Origin: Liriodendron chinense
Taxonomy: Eukaryota > Streptophyta > Magnoliopsida > Magnoliales > Magnoliaceae
NCBI GenBank assembly: GCA_003013855.2
Contig: ML058553.1
Span: 62,001-126,000 of the forward strand
DNA length: 64,000 nt
Direction of reading: 5' to 3'
In this document: positions 21,148 through 30,399 of the stretch, in pieces
Numbering within the stretch: the first letter of the stretch is position 1
Layout of the letters: each line of letters opens with the position of its first letter
Made by a program: the position numbers and the translations under genes
Notes under the pieces: model-generated
Told to the model about the DNA's origin: nothing
Database searches by the model: none
Seen by the model: only the letters and a program-made list of their open reading frames with translations

Positions 21148-21499
21148 ATGGGTCATTGCCCAAACAAGTGTGCTTACATAACATTCACAAGTCCATAGAT
21201 TGAATATTTAGAAATTGCCAATATATGCAATGTTTGACCATACTTGGGATGGCTTATCTTGTTTGGTAAGTCCCAATTGACATTCATCATTATTATTATT
21301 ATTGAGCCCTTCTTCCACGTAATTGGTGTCGATTATAGGAATCTTGTTTTATCATTCCACTCTATCAAAGGTCATAGCCTCATTTAAAATGATAGGCTGT
21401 CAAGTCTTTTCTTTATAGCTAGATGGCTAATACCATTTATTAAGGGGTACTCACATTCATTGGATTCTAGCCTCTATTGAAAAACTTCACATAGGTTTA
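21148..21499. other. No gene recognised
   Basis: AT-rich spacer with an ATT repeat at 21286-21303. Confidence 0.45.
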
Positions 21500-22309
21500 T
21501 GATGTAGGACCTGGCATGGATGTATTCTTCGCATGGATTGACCAAAAGAAGACCACTACACTAGGGAGGGGTTTTTGCGACGCTCCAAAGCGTCGTAAAA
21601 TGTCAAACAAACCTTCGCTAATGCCCTTTAGTGACGTGTAGAAGTTAACACCGCAGCCATCGTTATTGGTTGGGTTGCTAAAGACCATTACCGACGCCCC
21701 TTTAGGGGCGTCACACAAAACCCCTTTTGCCAATGGTAAGTTTAGGCACTGGAAAAGGTATCCATTTGCGACTTCTTGGGGGTTACAAATAGGTAGTATT
21801 AGCGATGATAAAAGGGCATCTGGACTGCCTGCATATTTAGTGACGACCATATCTCTGTCATAAACAATATTATCTTTTAGACGGCTTTGTTGTTATGGGC
21901 GACGACCACCAAAGCGTCACAAAAAGGTTGTATAAAATAGACCAAATGTATAATTTTAACATTAGCAACACCTCAAGAGCGTCCCTAAAGCATTTATGAA
22001 AATATTAAAAAAATCTAAAATCTAAAAAAAATGTAACATTACAGTAATCAACAAATCATAAATTGACCATAACTTTTTATTCGGGTATCATTACAGAACG
22101 CACAACCCATGAATTTGGACTAGAGCATGTTATCTGGGGCATAACATGTACGAACTAGGGTTTGTTTAGGATTATGTAAGGTTGCTAAACTTATTTTATA
22201 TGATTATTCATCACTAAATAAAATTCTATTTTTTAGCACTTTTCTAGATTCAATGTATTTATCTTTTACGAATACGGTGATCATTTTCATCACATCTTTC
22301 CCTGTGTCA
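21500..22309 (+). repeat. 5' LTR of the deleted Gypsy element, with CACTA insertion
   Basis: Begins TGATGTAGGACCTGG, encodes FFAWIDQKKT, and ends CCCTGTGTCA. It is longer than its 3' partner (810 against 620 bp) because of an insertion at about 21557-22060. Confidence 0.8.
21557..22060. mobile_element. Non-autonomous CACTA-like fragment
   Basis: Starts CACTACACTAGGGAGGGG, then TTTTTGCGACGCTCC and AAAGCGTCGTAAAA. It has inner GCGACG/CGTCGC-type words (GACGCCCCTTTAGGGGCGTC; GGCGACGACCACCAAAGCG). CACTA ends with subterminal GCGACG repeats are typical of En/Spm-type MITEs. The expected right-hand TAGTG end is not visible, so this is partial or decayed. No transposase. Confidence 0.55.
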
Positions 22310-22328
22310 ATTGGTATCAGAGCGAGGT
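22310..22328 (+). promoter_or_regulatory. Primer-binding site (tRNA-Met type)
   Basis: ATTGGTATCAGAGCGAGG directly after the LTR-ending CA. TGGTATCAGAGC is the complement of the 3' end of initiator tRNA-Met, the standard primer for plant LTR retrotransposons. Confidence 0.85.
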
Positions 22329-22379
22329 TTTTCCTCGGGACGGTGTTTTTTAACGAAAGTTTTGGCAACAATCCCATAG

Positions 22380-23640
22380 ACGATGCTCCAGGGAACTATA
22401 TATCCTTTAGTAGCGATGGCTTTTGAGTCATTCTAGCAGGAGAATTAGTAAGTTATGCAAAGGTTGCAAGCTGCATTCGACCGTATAGCGGACGCCATAG
22501 GGCAACTTTGTATTCGTGGTGATAATCCGCCTCTGGTGGGTGTTGGAATTTGAGATCGAGTGGATTAGATGGATCGAGCCTCCCAGAGGAAGGTTGATCT
22601 TCCTAGCTTCAATGGCCAATTTTACATTAAGGATTGGCTTTCTTAGATCGAGCACTTCTTCGGTTACATGGAGATCCCCAAGGAGAAGAAAGTTAACTTT
22701 GTGGCTTACAAGTTGAAGGGCTTCGCTTTGGCTTGGTGGGAATAACTTTAATGCAAGCGGACATGATAAATCAAGGCGTCAATCTTCACATGACAATGGA
22801 TAAAGCGATTGCTGTAAGCATAATTTTTATACAATGATGATAATCATGTACTATTCTAGCAATTCTAAAATTGGCAACAGAATAGCTGATCAGTGAGGGG
22901 TTATGCAGAAAAATCCTATTATTTGTCAGCGAAGGATGATCTAGTTAAGACGAGGTCACAACAGGTAGCTGAATTTATAAGTGGCGTACATGTGATCCCT
23001 ATGAAAATGGAGAACTAACCCAATACTTTTAAAGTGGAGGGGCAATATTTCATATTTTTCCAAGGTTTGTTCGAATAATCTGATGGTCAGTGCAAGTGGA
23101 TGCAACAGATGAAGGCGTCAATCCGCACATGGCAGTGGATGAAACAATTACTAGAAGCACAATTTATATGCAATGGCGATGATTAGGTACTATTCTAGCA
23201 ATCTCAAAATTGGCGGTAGAATAGCTAATCGGTGAGAGGTTATGCGGAGAAATCCTATTATGATCTAGTTAAGGCGAAGTCGCAACAGGTAGCCAAATTC
23301 ATCAGTGACGTACGTGCGATCCCTGTGAAAACGGAGAACCAACCCAATACTTTTAAAGTAGAGGGGCAGTCTTCCGTAACTGCCAAAGGTTTGATCGAAG
23401 AATCTAATGGATCGAGAGAAATTAATGAATTAGAAAAGAGAAAAGAAGAAAAATCCATCAACATCTTAGAGATTGTACAAAATTTTGAGATGGAGGAAAT
23501 CAATAACTTAGTTGTAAAGGAAAAGGAGAAAGTCCGTAAACATTCTAGAAGATGCCAAGCCAGAGTTGCAAGAGTTCAAGGCGATTGTACTCACCGAATT
23601 TCCCAACGACTTGTCCCTTATACAGGAAATTAGTCTTCCT
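22380..23640 (+). pseudogene. Gypsy gag, decayed, with internal tandem duplication
   Basis: Reads VDLPSFNGQFYIKDWLS, a stop, IEHFFGYMEIPKEKKVNF and VAYKLKGFALAWWE, the capsid start of a plant Gypsy gag. After it, a segment of about 300 bp occurs twice in tandem (22772-23084 and 23111-23411; both contain AGGCGTCAAT, ATTCTAGCAAT, CAACAGGTAGC and CCCAATACTTTTAAAGT). The second copy keeps an open frame (23232-23633). Several stops elsewhere; not functional. Confidence 0.65.
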
Positions 23641-23877
23641 CAGGTTAAGTTTGTCTTCAACAACATGAAGAGTATGACAGACCGAGTTGCAATTATCCAT
23701 GTTGATGTCCAGAAGAAGTCTTAGAAGCCTATTGCAGAGTACCATGAAGATGATAAACATTAGCACCCAAGGTTGAACACATATCATGAACAAAGTCCAT
23801 TGAATAACCCAAACGCGTATCGTGAACCAAGTCCAAAGAAGAACTCGAGGATGAATTTTTTTTCAAGTAGAAGGGTC

Positions 23878-24497
23878 TGTTGTCGTACATGGCATAGACG
23901 CATTCTTTGTATGGATGGACCAAAAGAAGACAAACTGTAAATTGACCATAACTTTTGATATAGGTATCGTTACGGGATGCACAACCTATGAATTTGGGCC
24001 AGAACAGGCCATTTGGGGCCAATCGGCCCACATAATGGGTCGCGTAAGTCCGTTTCGTCAGAAAATAAGCGATTACAACTCAAAAATAAAATTTTAGAAA
24101 ATAATTACTATGTTTAGTAATTTTGATTTTTGCCACATTTCCTTATTTTTAGAATTTTGTTTACTTCGAAGTTCCTACTTTTACTTAATAATGAATTTTA
24201 GAAAGACTCTATTTAGTGATACTTTTTAGTTAGTAATAATCTTTAGTTAGGAGTTTACTATTTTTAGTAACTTTCTATATCAAGAAACTTACTATTTTTA
24301 ATAAGTATTAAATAGTATTTGTTTAAGGTTATATAAGGTTGTTAAACTCATTTTATTTAATTATTCATCATTATTCTTAATAAAATTTTAATTTTTACCA
24401 GTTTTATCTCAAGGATTCAAGAATTCTCTTGTGGGTTCAAGGTGTTTATCCTTTGAGGAAGACGGTGATCATTCTCATCACGTCCTTCCCTAAGTCA
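23878..24497 (+). repeat. 3' LTR of the deleted Gypsy element
   Basis: Starts TGTTGTCGTACATGGC, encodes FFVWMDQKKT, and ends CCCTAAGTCA. Internal match to the 5' LTR includes AAATTGACCATAACTTTT and GGTGATCATT(C/T)TCATCAC. Confidence 0.75.
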
Positions 24498-24789
24498 ATT
24501 TCTAATGCTTTAGGGTAGCTTATTAATAATACTTCCTAGATGGGTGTATCTTATTAGGTTGCCTTTGTACACAAGCGAATTGAATTGTGAAAATTCAATT
24601 TAATCAAGTGGAAATGAAAAGAATTAGCATAATTACTATTTAGAGACAGATCCTCAATACAAATGCTGAGGGAGACATAATTTGATTATTTTCACTTTAT
24701 TAGATTAATAATTGTCATTCAATTCATTAATAGTGTATCCAAATGCACCCATATATTTTGATGTGCTTATTTATTGAATTGATAGAAGA
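24498..24789. other. Spacer, probably intron or flank of the host pseudogene
   Basis: AT-rich, no repeat family recognised and no coding frame. It directly precedes the first readable exon of the disrupted host pseudogene, so part of it may be intron. Confidence 0.35.
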
Positions 24790-24866
24790 GAAACAAAAGG
24801 GGTTTATATTGGTTTTGGAGCTGGCAAGAATGTTAACGGCTCATACATTGGTTTGAGGGAGCATTG

Positions 24867-25475
24867 TGTTGGAAACAGACGTCTCAAATCAATGCACATA
24901 GAGACCATCGGACGGTTAGTGGGGGTGTCCGACCGGCTGGTCACAGTGGAGGCCCTGGCAACATTGTTGCTGTGAAAGAATTTGGCCATCCGACCGGTCG
25001 GCCAACCGGTTGGTAGGGGTGTCCGACCGGCCGGACAACCGGTCGGCAGTGTCCTAGTGCAACACAGTTTTTTTGCGCGGTTTGCGCACAAGAGGTTTCT
25101 AAATCCGTTTTTCTTCCTATTTAGGGTGTATTTTCGGGATTAGAGGTTTCTAAGGTTGCAAAAAGGATTGAGGGAGCTTCTAGATGAGAAAACGAGCTTG
25201 AAGAAGTGGGTTTCTTCTTAGGTAAGCTTGGGATTTCTCTTGTGGGCTTGGGTTTTGAGGTTTTGGGTTCCATCTCTTGTAACTTTTGTGATTCATAGTG
25301 GATTGGTGTCTCTTTGTGCCGTGGATTTTTACCCGTGAGGGGTTTTTCCACGTTAAATTTGGATTGTCTATGTGTGGGTGATTGCATGCATTGTGATTAC
25401 ATTATGTGGCTTGTTTGATTGAATTTGTTTCTTGTGTACGGCTTTGCTTCCGCTGCCGGCCCTCCTATCCTAACA
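24867..25475 (+). repeat. 5' LTR of Copia-1
   Basis: TGTTGGAAACAGACGTCTC to CCTCCTATCCTAACA. U3 holds a cluster of CCGACCGGTCGG-like palindromes (24905-25050). Confidence 0.9.
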
Positions 25476-25477
25476 AC

Positions 25478-25495
25478 TGGTATCAAAGCGATCGT
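25478..25495 (+). promoter_or_regulatory. Copia-1 primer-binding site
   Basis: TGGTATCAAAGCGATCG two bases after the LTR; one mismatch to the tRNA-Met-type TGGTATCAGAGC. Confidence 0.8.
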
Positions 25496-25531
25496 TGGGG
25501 TGTAGCAGAAATTCAAATCTGAGACAAGAGC

Positions 25532-26836
25532 ATGGCATCAGGCATGAGGATCGACATAGAGATGTATTCGGGGAAAAATAATTTTGAACTTTGGAAGGTG
25601 AAGATGAAAGGCCTTCTAGTTCAGCAAGGATTACAAGATACACTCCTTGGAGAGCCACCAGAAGCTATGAAAGAAAGAGAGTGGAAGAAGATCGATGAAA
25701 AGGCCAATATCTCAATCCAGTTGTGCCTTGTAGATGAGCTCCTGTATAACGTCATTAAAGAGAAGACTGCGACTGCAACATGGGCGAAGTTGGAGAATAT
25801 CTAAACGAAGAAATCTCTTGAAAATCGCATATACTTAAAGCTTCAGTTGTACAATCTGAGGATGACGGAAGGGGCCGATGTCAAGAACCACATCAGCAAT
25901 TTCAATAGGCTTATTTGCAAGTTGATGGATGTAGATGAGCCGATGAAGGACGAGGATCAAGCGTTTATACTGTTGAATTCTCTTCCAGAATCATATGAGT
26001 CGCTCAATGACTCTTTGTGCGCAGGTAAGGAGACTATTGGCGTAAAAACCGTTATCTCAGCCCTTCAGGCGAAGGCGATGAGAAGGAAAAGCGACGGCGT
26101 AGGTCCCTCTACTGATGAGGCACTGGTTATGAGGGGGAGGAATTCTAAGCAGGGTGGAGGATCTCCTTCATTGGGATCTAAATCAAAAGGCAAGTGGAGG
26201 CACAAGGTGAGATGCTGGAATTGTAGGGAAGCAGGTCATGTGAAGAGGGACTGTTCGAATCCCGAAAAAAGGCAGGAGAGATATGGAGATTCTTCTAAGG
26301 AAGAAACCAATACTATAGAGGACGATGGTGACGGTTGTGATGTATTGACTGTATCCGGCATAGAGCCTCTTGGTGGAGAGTGTCTCTTGGATTCAGGGGC
26401 ATCATGTCATGTATGTCCTGACCAAAGTTCATTCATGTCATATAAGGAGTATGATGGTGGATCGGTGTTTGTGGGCGATGGCTACGCTCGCAATGTAGTA
26501 GGGATTTGTTCAGTGCGCATTAGGATGTTCGATGAAGTCCAACGGATCCTTGAAAGTGTGAAGCATGTCCCTGAGATGAAGATGAATGTGATATCTCTTG
26601 GTGCAGTCGAGGTGAAAGGGTGCAGGTTCATCAGCTGCAATCAGTATTGTAAAGTGATGAAGGGAGCACGCGTGATGATCAAGGCACGGAGGTGTAATAA
26701 TCTTTACAAGGTGATCGGGAGCACTATTCATGGTGGAGCAGCGGGATTGGCAGCGAGATCCACGGTTGCTCAAGTGTGGCAAGAGAAAAATGGTCACATG
26801 GAAAGAGCAACAAGGCATGTGAAGATGCAAGGATAG
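25532..26836 (+). pseudogene. Copia-1 gag-protease ORF, one in-frame stop
   Basis: One frame of 434 codons from ATG 25532 to TAG 26834-26836, broken only by TAA at 25802-25804. In order: N-terminal gag (FELWKVKMKGLLVQQGL), UBN2-like region (LRMTEGADVKNHISNFNRL; AFILLNSLPESYESL), a CCHC zinc knuckle CWNCREAGHVKRDC (about 26215-26256), the protease active site LLDSGASCHVCPD (about 26386), and the pre-integrase tail (VISLGAVEVKG, LYKVIGSTIHGG). It then stops where the integrase zinc finger would begin. Apart from the one nonsense codon the frame is well kept, so the deleted form has probably been copied as such. Confidence 0.85.
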
Positions 26837-26941
26837 AATCGATTGGGCATGAGAAGCGATGAGACTATAATAATGACGAAGTAGAGGTGGAGATTGTGAA
26901 GTGGCTAGGTGGTGCATGATGATTTGAGTCATGGTGGAGTT

Positions 26942-27529
26942 TGTTGGAAACGGACGTCTCAAATCAATGCACATAGAGACCACCGGCCGGTCGATGGGGG
27001 TGTCCGACCGACCGGTCACAGTGGAGGCCCGGGCAGCATTGCTGCTGTGAAAGAATTTGGCCATCCGACCGGTCACCCGACCGGCCGGACGACCGGTCGG
27101 CAGTGTCCTAGTGCAACACGATTTTCTTGCGCAGTTTGCACGCAAGAGGTTTCTAAATCCGTTTTTCTTCCTATTTAAGGTGTATTTTCGGGATTAGAGG
27201 TTTCTAAGGTTGCAAAGGGGATTGAGGGAGCTTCTAAGTGAGAGAAAGAGCTTGAAGAAGTGGGTTTCTTCTTGGGTAAGCTTGGGATTTCTCTTGTGGG
27301 CTTGGGTTTTGGGGTCTTGGGTTCCATCTCTTGTAACTTCTGTGATTCATAGTGGATTGGTGTCGCTTTATACTGTGGTTTTTTACCCGTGAGGGGTTTT
27401 TCCACGTTAAACTCAAATTGTCTATGTGTGGGTGATTGTATGCATTGTGATTGCATTGTGTGGCTTGTTTGATTGAATTTGTTGCTTGTGTACGGCTTTA
27501 CTTCCACTGCCGGCCCTCCTATCCCAACA
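26942..27529 (+). repeat. 3' LTR of Copia-1
   Basis: TGTTGGAAACGGACGTCTC to CCTCCTATCCCAACA, preceded by the purine-rich GGTGGAGTT. Its U3 has the same palindrome cluster as the 5' LTR, with about 20 bp less between the words. Confidence 0.9.
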
Positions 27530-27969
27530 CATTGTGAATCAAACAAGCTCTCACCAGCAGATCCTGTATCTGAGGTTGATGATGAGGAAACAGAAGTTTA
27601 TGCGAAAATGCTCTATACTACCTCCTTTGGTGAATTTGCTAGAAACCATGTGCAATACCACGCAATAATTTGTGTCCTAATATCATTACTTTTATTTTAG
27701 CATGGGGAGTCGGAATTGTTATGCTTTTGCATCTTCCCATCAGAAGATAAGCTCTGAGAAAGGATATATGATCATGGAAACTGTATTTTAGTTTTTTTAA
27801 CTCTGTATTTTCTGCATAGTATGAGACTTTGCTTTGAAATTTTTTTCGAAGGTTGCAAGTCCTTCGTTTCTACCATTTTCGGGGGTTCACAAAGACTGAG
27901 AAGCACATTCCACTTCCTATTGTTATTGATGTCATGACTGAACAAGGTATATATATTGAACTTATTCAA

Positions 27970-29974
27970 TATTCTTTCCTTCCTGTATTTAAAGTTGGGT
28001 TACATTTTTTTTGGCATTGGCTTGGTTGAATTTGGATATGCTTGACTAACCAATCATTTTATGAGCACCAAAATTTATTTTTTGACCTAAATGCTAGGGC
28101 TGGCCCTGTCAATGGGGCAGCCCTGGGGTTGGCTTTGGACTAGAATTTGAACTGTTCAAGCTGGCCTATTCAAAATTTTGATTTTGCCGGGCTTGAACCC
28201 GACCCACTGACAACCCTTATAAATGCATGATTTATTTAAACTATTTCTTTAAAGACAACAATATCGTGCATGTGGCCATACATCTAAAGCACAAAATGGT
28301 AGGTACTCTTTATATGATGCGAAAAGGTAACAATAAACCGGAAGGTTTGCTAACCCCACATGGGATACGTGCCGTCCTGGCATATGTGTGAGGCATTTGA
28401 GCCATGCATTTGGTGGTTTCCACCATGCATAGGCACTGAAATAAGGCCAGTTCACTCATCAGAGAAACCACGTGAAAGTGACTGGTTTAAAAAAATTACG
28501 AATGGTTTGCATTCAACATATCATGAATCGATCGACCTGATCTTTGCACAAAATCATCTTCATTAATTAAGGGTCCTACCCATTACGCCACTCAGATGTC
28601 CCATGCATGCTGATACTGGGTTGTGTGCTGCATGCAAAGACGCATGGAGAAGATTTGCTTAGGCCTGGCAAACCTCAATACATCATTTTGGTCTATGGAC
28701 ATCCAGGTATCGAGGGTGAGCAATACATGATTATGACATCACAATCCCACTTTCCTCTTCTGTACTGAGAGGGGAAGGAACCCCTTTAGGGCCCTTGTAG
28801 GCAGACATTGGTGAATGTTCTGCTGATGTGTAATACTGAAAATTTGAAATAACAAATCAGGATTTTCAAAGTAGCAATTGTAGCCTTGAATTTACTGATG
28901 CAACACCATGTATTTCAAAATTTTCATTGCTCCAAAATTTCAGAATAATAAAAAGAATTTTGATATTATTGAGTAACTGAATTAGTTATTTTTCTCATAT
29001 ATTCTATAATATGGAGTGGGTTGATCAATTTTCTTGGTCTTGTTGGAATCCTTGGCTTTGCTATCTTCTTATAAATGATTGCAACATATCCGAGTAAGAA
29101 AATGGGTCATCCTGATTTCTGAACTCTTGTCCCATGCATCGGAGTAACCTCATCCAAGATTAAATTGATATTCTTGTAGGAAGAAGATAGCTACTTGAAA
29201 GAAATATTTTCATTTAAACTTTCATTCTAATGAAACCGTACATTAATAGGTGGAAACAGGTGGATGGGCTGGGAAAAAACTTCGTCCAAGTTTCTCAGAG
29301 TTGTGCATTTGTTTCGCAAGTAGCAGCTGACCAAATGGGTGGATCAACCTGATTCTTGGACTAGGGCATCAATATAATGGTTCGTTCTAATGGATGGATC
29401 GGATCTTGGATCTATCATGCCATGCTGGCACATGTGTGACAAGTACATGAGTAGGCCCTTCTTTTTACAGGATCACGCTTTACACATTGAAGGGTTGTTG
29501 TCTTTCAATCAAGAAGATTTTTGGGGAGTTACACTGGTATGAATGGACGGAAAGCATACATCTAGCAGGCCCTACCATAAAAGGAAACAAGGGTGTTAAT
29601 GGGCTTCCAACTTTTCATCGCCTGCTCCTTACTATGAATTCTGGGCATGGCTATATTGAAAATATCAATCCTGTATATGAAGTTAATTAGAAATATCGAT
29701 ATTCAAGTTTCTAACAAGTCATAATTTCCACCATCCAAGGCGATGCCCATGTTATAAGAGGTTACAGGTGAGCATGCAGATTGCTAAGCCTACAGTAGCC
29801 CCTCTCTCTCCTCGTGCGATTTTAAAACAATGGGTGTGTATTGAACATCCAAGCCATGCATTAGATGGCCCACATAGTGTAGATATCTTAGTCCGCAACT
29901 GGTCCGTGTAACTCATCCACAATGCATCACATGCACAACCATGATAACTAGATAACTTTCCAATGGTTCACATT
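27970..29974. other. Non-coding, ~2 kb, no gene recognised
   Basis: 28090-28220 has the GGGCTGGCCCTGTCAATGGG and GGGCTTGAACCCGACCCACTG words of a widespread plant repeat. The remainder is AT-rich and may include introns of the host pseudogene, but I could not find its next exon. It is followed at 29970 by the CACAT target site of Copia-2. Confidence 0.45.
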
Positions 29975-29988
29975 GTTGGAAGATGATG

Positions 29989-30354
29989 TAGGAGAAGAAC
30001 CCCATGATCGAGGGCGTGGATCAAGCACATTCCTGCGGGAGATAGACAGGAAGAAAAACAAGAGAAAACTAAGGAATTTCATATTTTAGAGTTTCAACCC
30101 AAACAGGAAATTGTTATTCCCGTTTTTAGATTTCAGCCCAACTCGTGGGGCCCATCTTGATCATTTATGATGATCCGTTCCGTCCATTTTGTAGAGCTGC
30201 TCGACGCCGAGAAAATGCAACAAGTTTCACGTCAATCCGAGTTACGGATTGATCGTGGGGTCCAAAATGGTACGAACTGTCCAAAAAGTTCCAAAATGCA
30301 ACAAGTTTCACGTCAATCCGAGTTACGCCCTCGATCATGGGGTTCTTCTCCTAC
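29989..30354. repeat. 366-bp segment bounded by a perfect 30-bp inverted repeat
   Basis: 29989-30018 (starting GTAGGAGAAGAACCCC) is the exact reverse complement of 30325-30354. Inside, a 35-bp word containing CAACAAGTTTCACGTCAATC occurs twice in direct orientation (30212-30246, 30293-30327). Read on the minus strand the right part looks like LTR sequence (CGTAACTCGGATTGACG), so an inverted LTR piece seems joined to a forward LTR start. Confidence 0.8.
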
Positions 30355-30399
30355 TTTACGCCCCCAGGAAGGAAGTGCACCCACAACGACATAATATTT

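Larger units (their letters stand above)
21500..24497 (+). mobile_element. Deleted Gypsy element with both LTRs
   Basis: The 5' LTR (21500-22309) is followed at once by a primer-binding site and decayed gag. Then comes a short end-of-pol-like segment, and a 3' LTR at 23878-24497. Protease, RT, RNase H and integrase are missing. The five bases outside (GTTTA and ATTTC) do not match, so either the target duplication has decayed or one end has been rearranged. Same family as the solo LTRs at 7776 and 20175 and the element at 29985. Confidence 0.75.
24867..27529 (+). mobile_element. Copia-1: complete non-autonomous Copia element (gag-protease only)
   Basis: LTRs at 24867-25475 and 26942-27529, both TGTTGG...CAACA type, flanked by an exact 5-bp duplication CATTG (24862-24866 and 27530-27534). 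The internal region is only 1466 bp: a primer site, a gag-protease frame and a short tail. Integrase, RT and RNase H are absent by deletion, not by decay. The structure fits terminal-repeat retrotransposons carrying GAG (TR-GAG type), which need proteins from a full partner. It is inserted in a host pseudogene exon. Confidence 0.9.
24790..27957 (+). pseudogene. Host pseudogene: plant DUF7642-like membrane protein, split by Copia-1
   Basis: Joining the flanks of Copia-1 (24790-24866 and 27535 onward) gives one frame: GVYIGFGAGKNVNGSYIGL before the insertion and SNKLSPADPVSEVDDEETEV after it. Then come SFGEFARNHVQYHAIICVLI, a frame change near 27697, AWGVGIVMLLHLPIRR, a stop and ALRKDI, and at 27850-27950 PSFLPFSGV, another frame change, EKHIPLPIVIDVMTEQ and a GT donor (GAACAAG|GTATATA). 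The EET-VY, SLLL-AWGVG-LP-RR and PSFLPF-GV-EKH-PLP-ID-EQG pattern resembles the uncharacterised plant membrane protein family I know as DUF7642; that name is from memory. Stops and shifts outside the insertion show it was already decaying or has decayed since. Confidence 0.55.

Noticed and set aside
21495..24502. Target-site duplication for the deleted Gypsy at 21500-24497
   Set aside because: Flanking bases GTTTA and ATTTC do not match; no duplication claimed.
26510..27145. 211-codon minus-strand ORF
   Set aside because: Antisense to the Copia-1 gag end and LTR; no domain, low-complexity composition.
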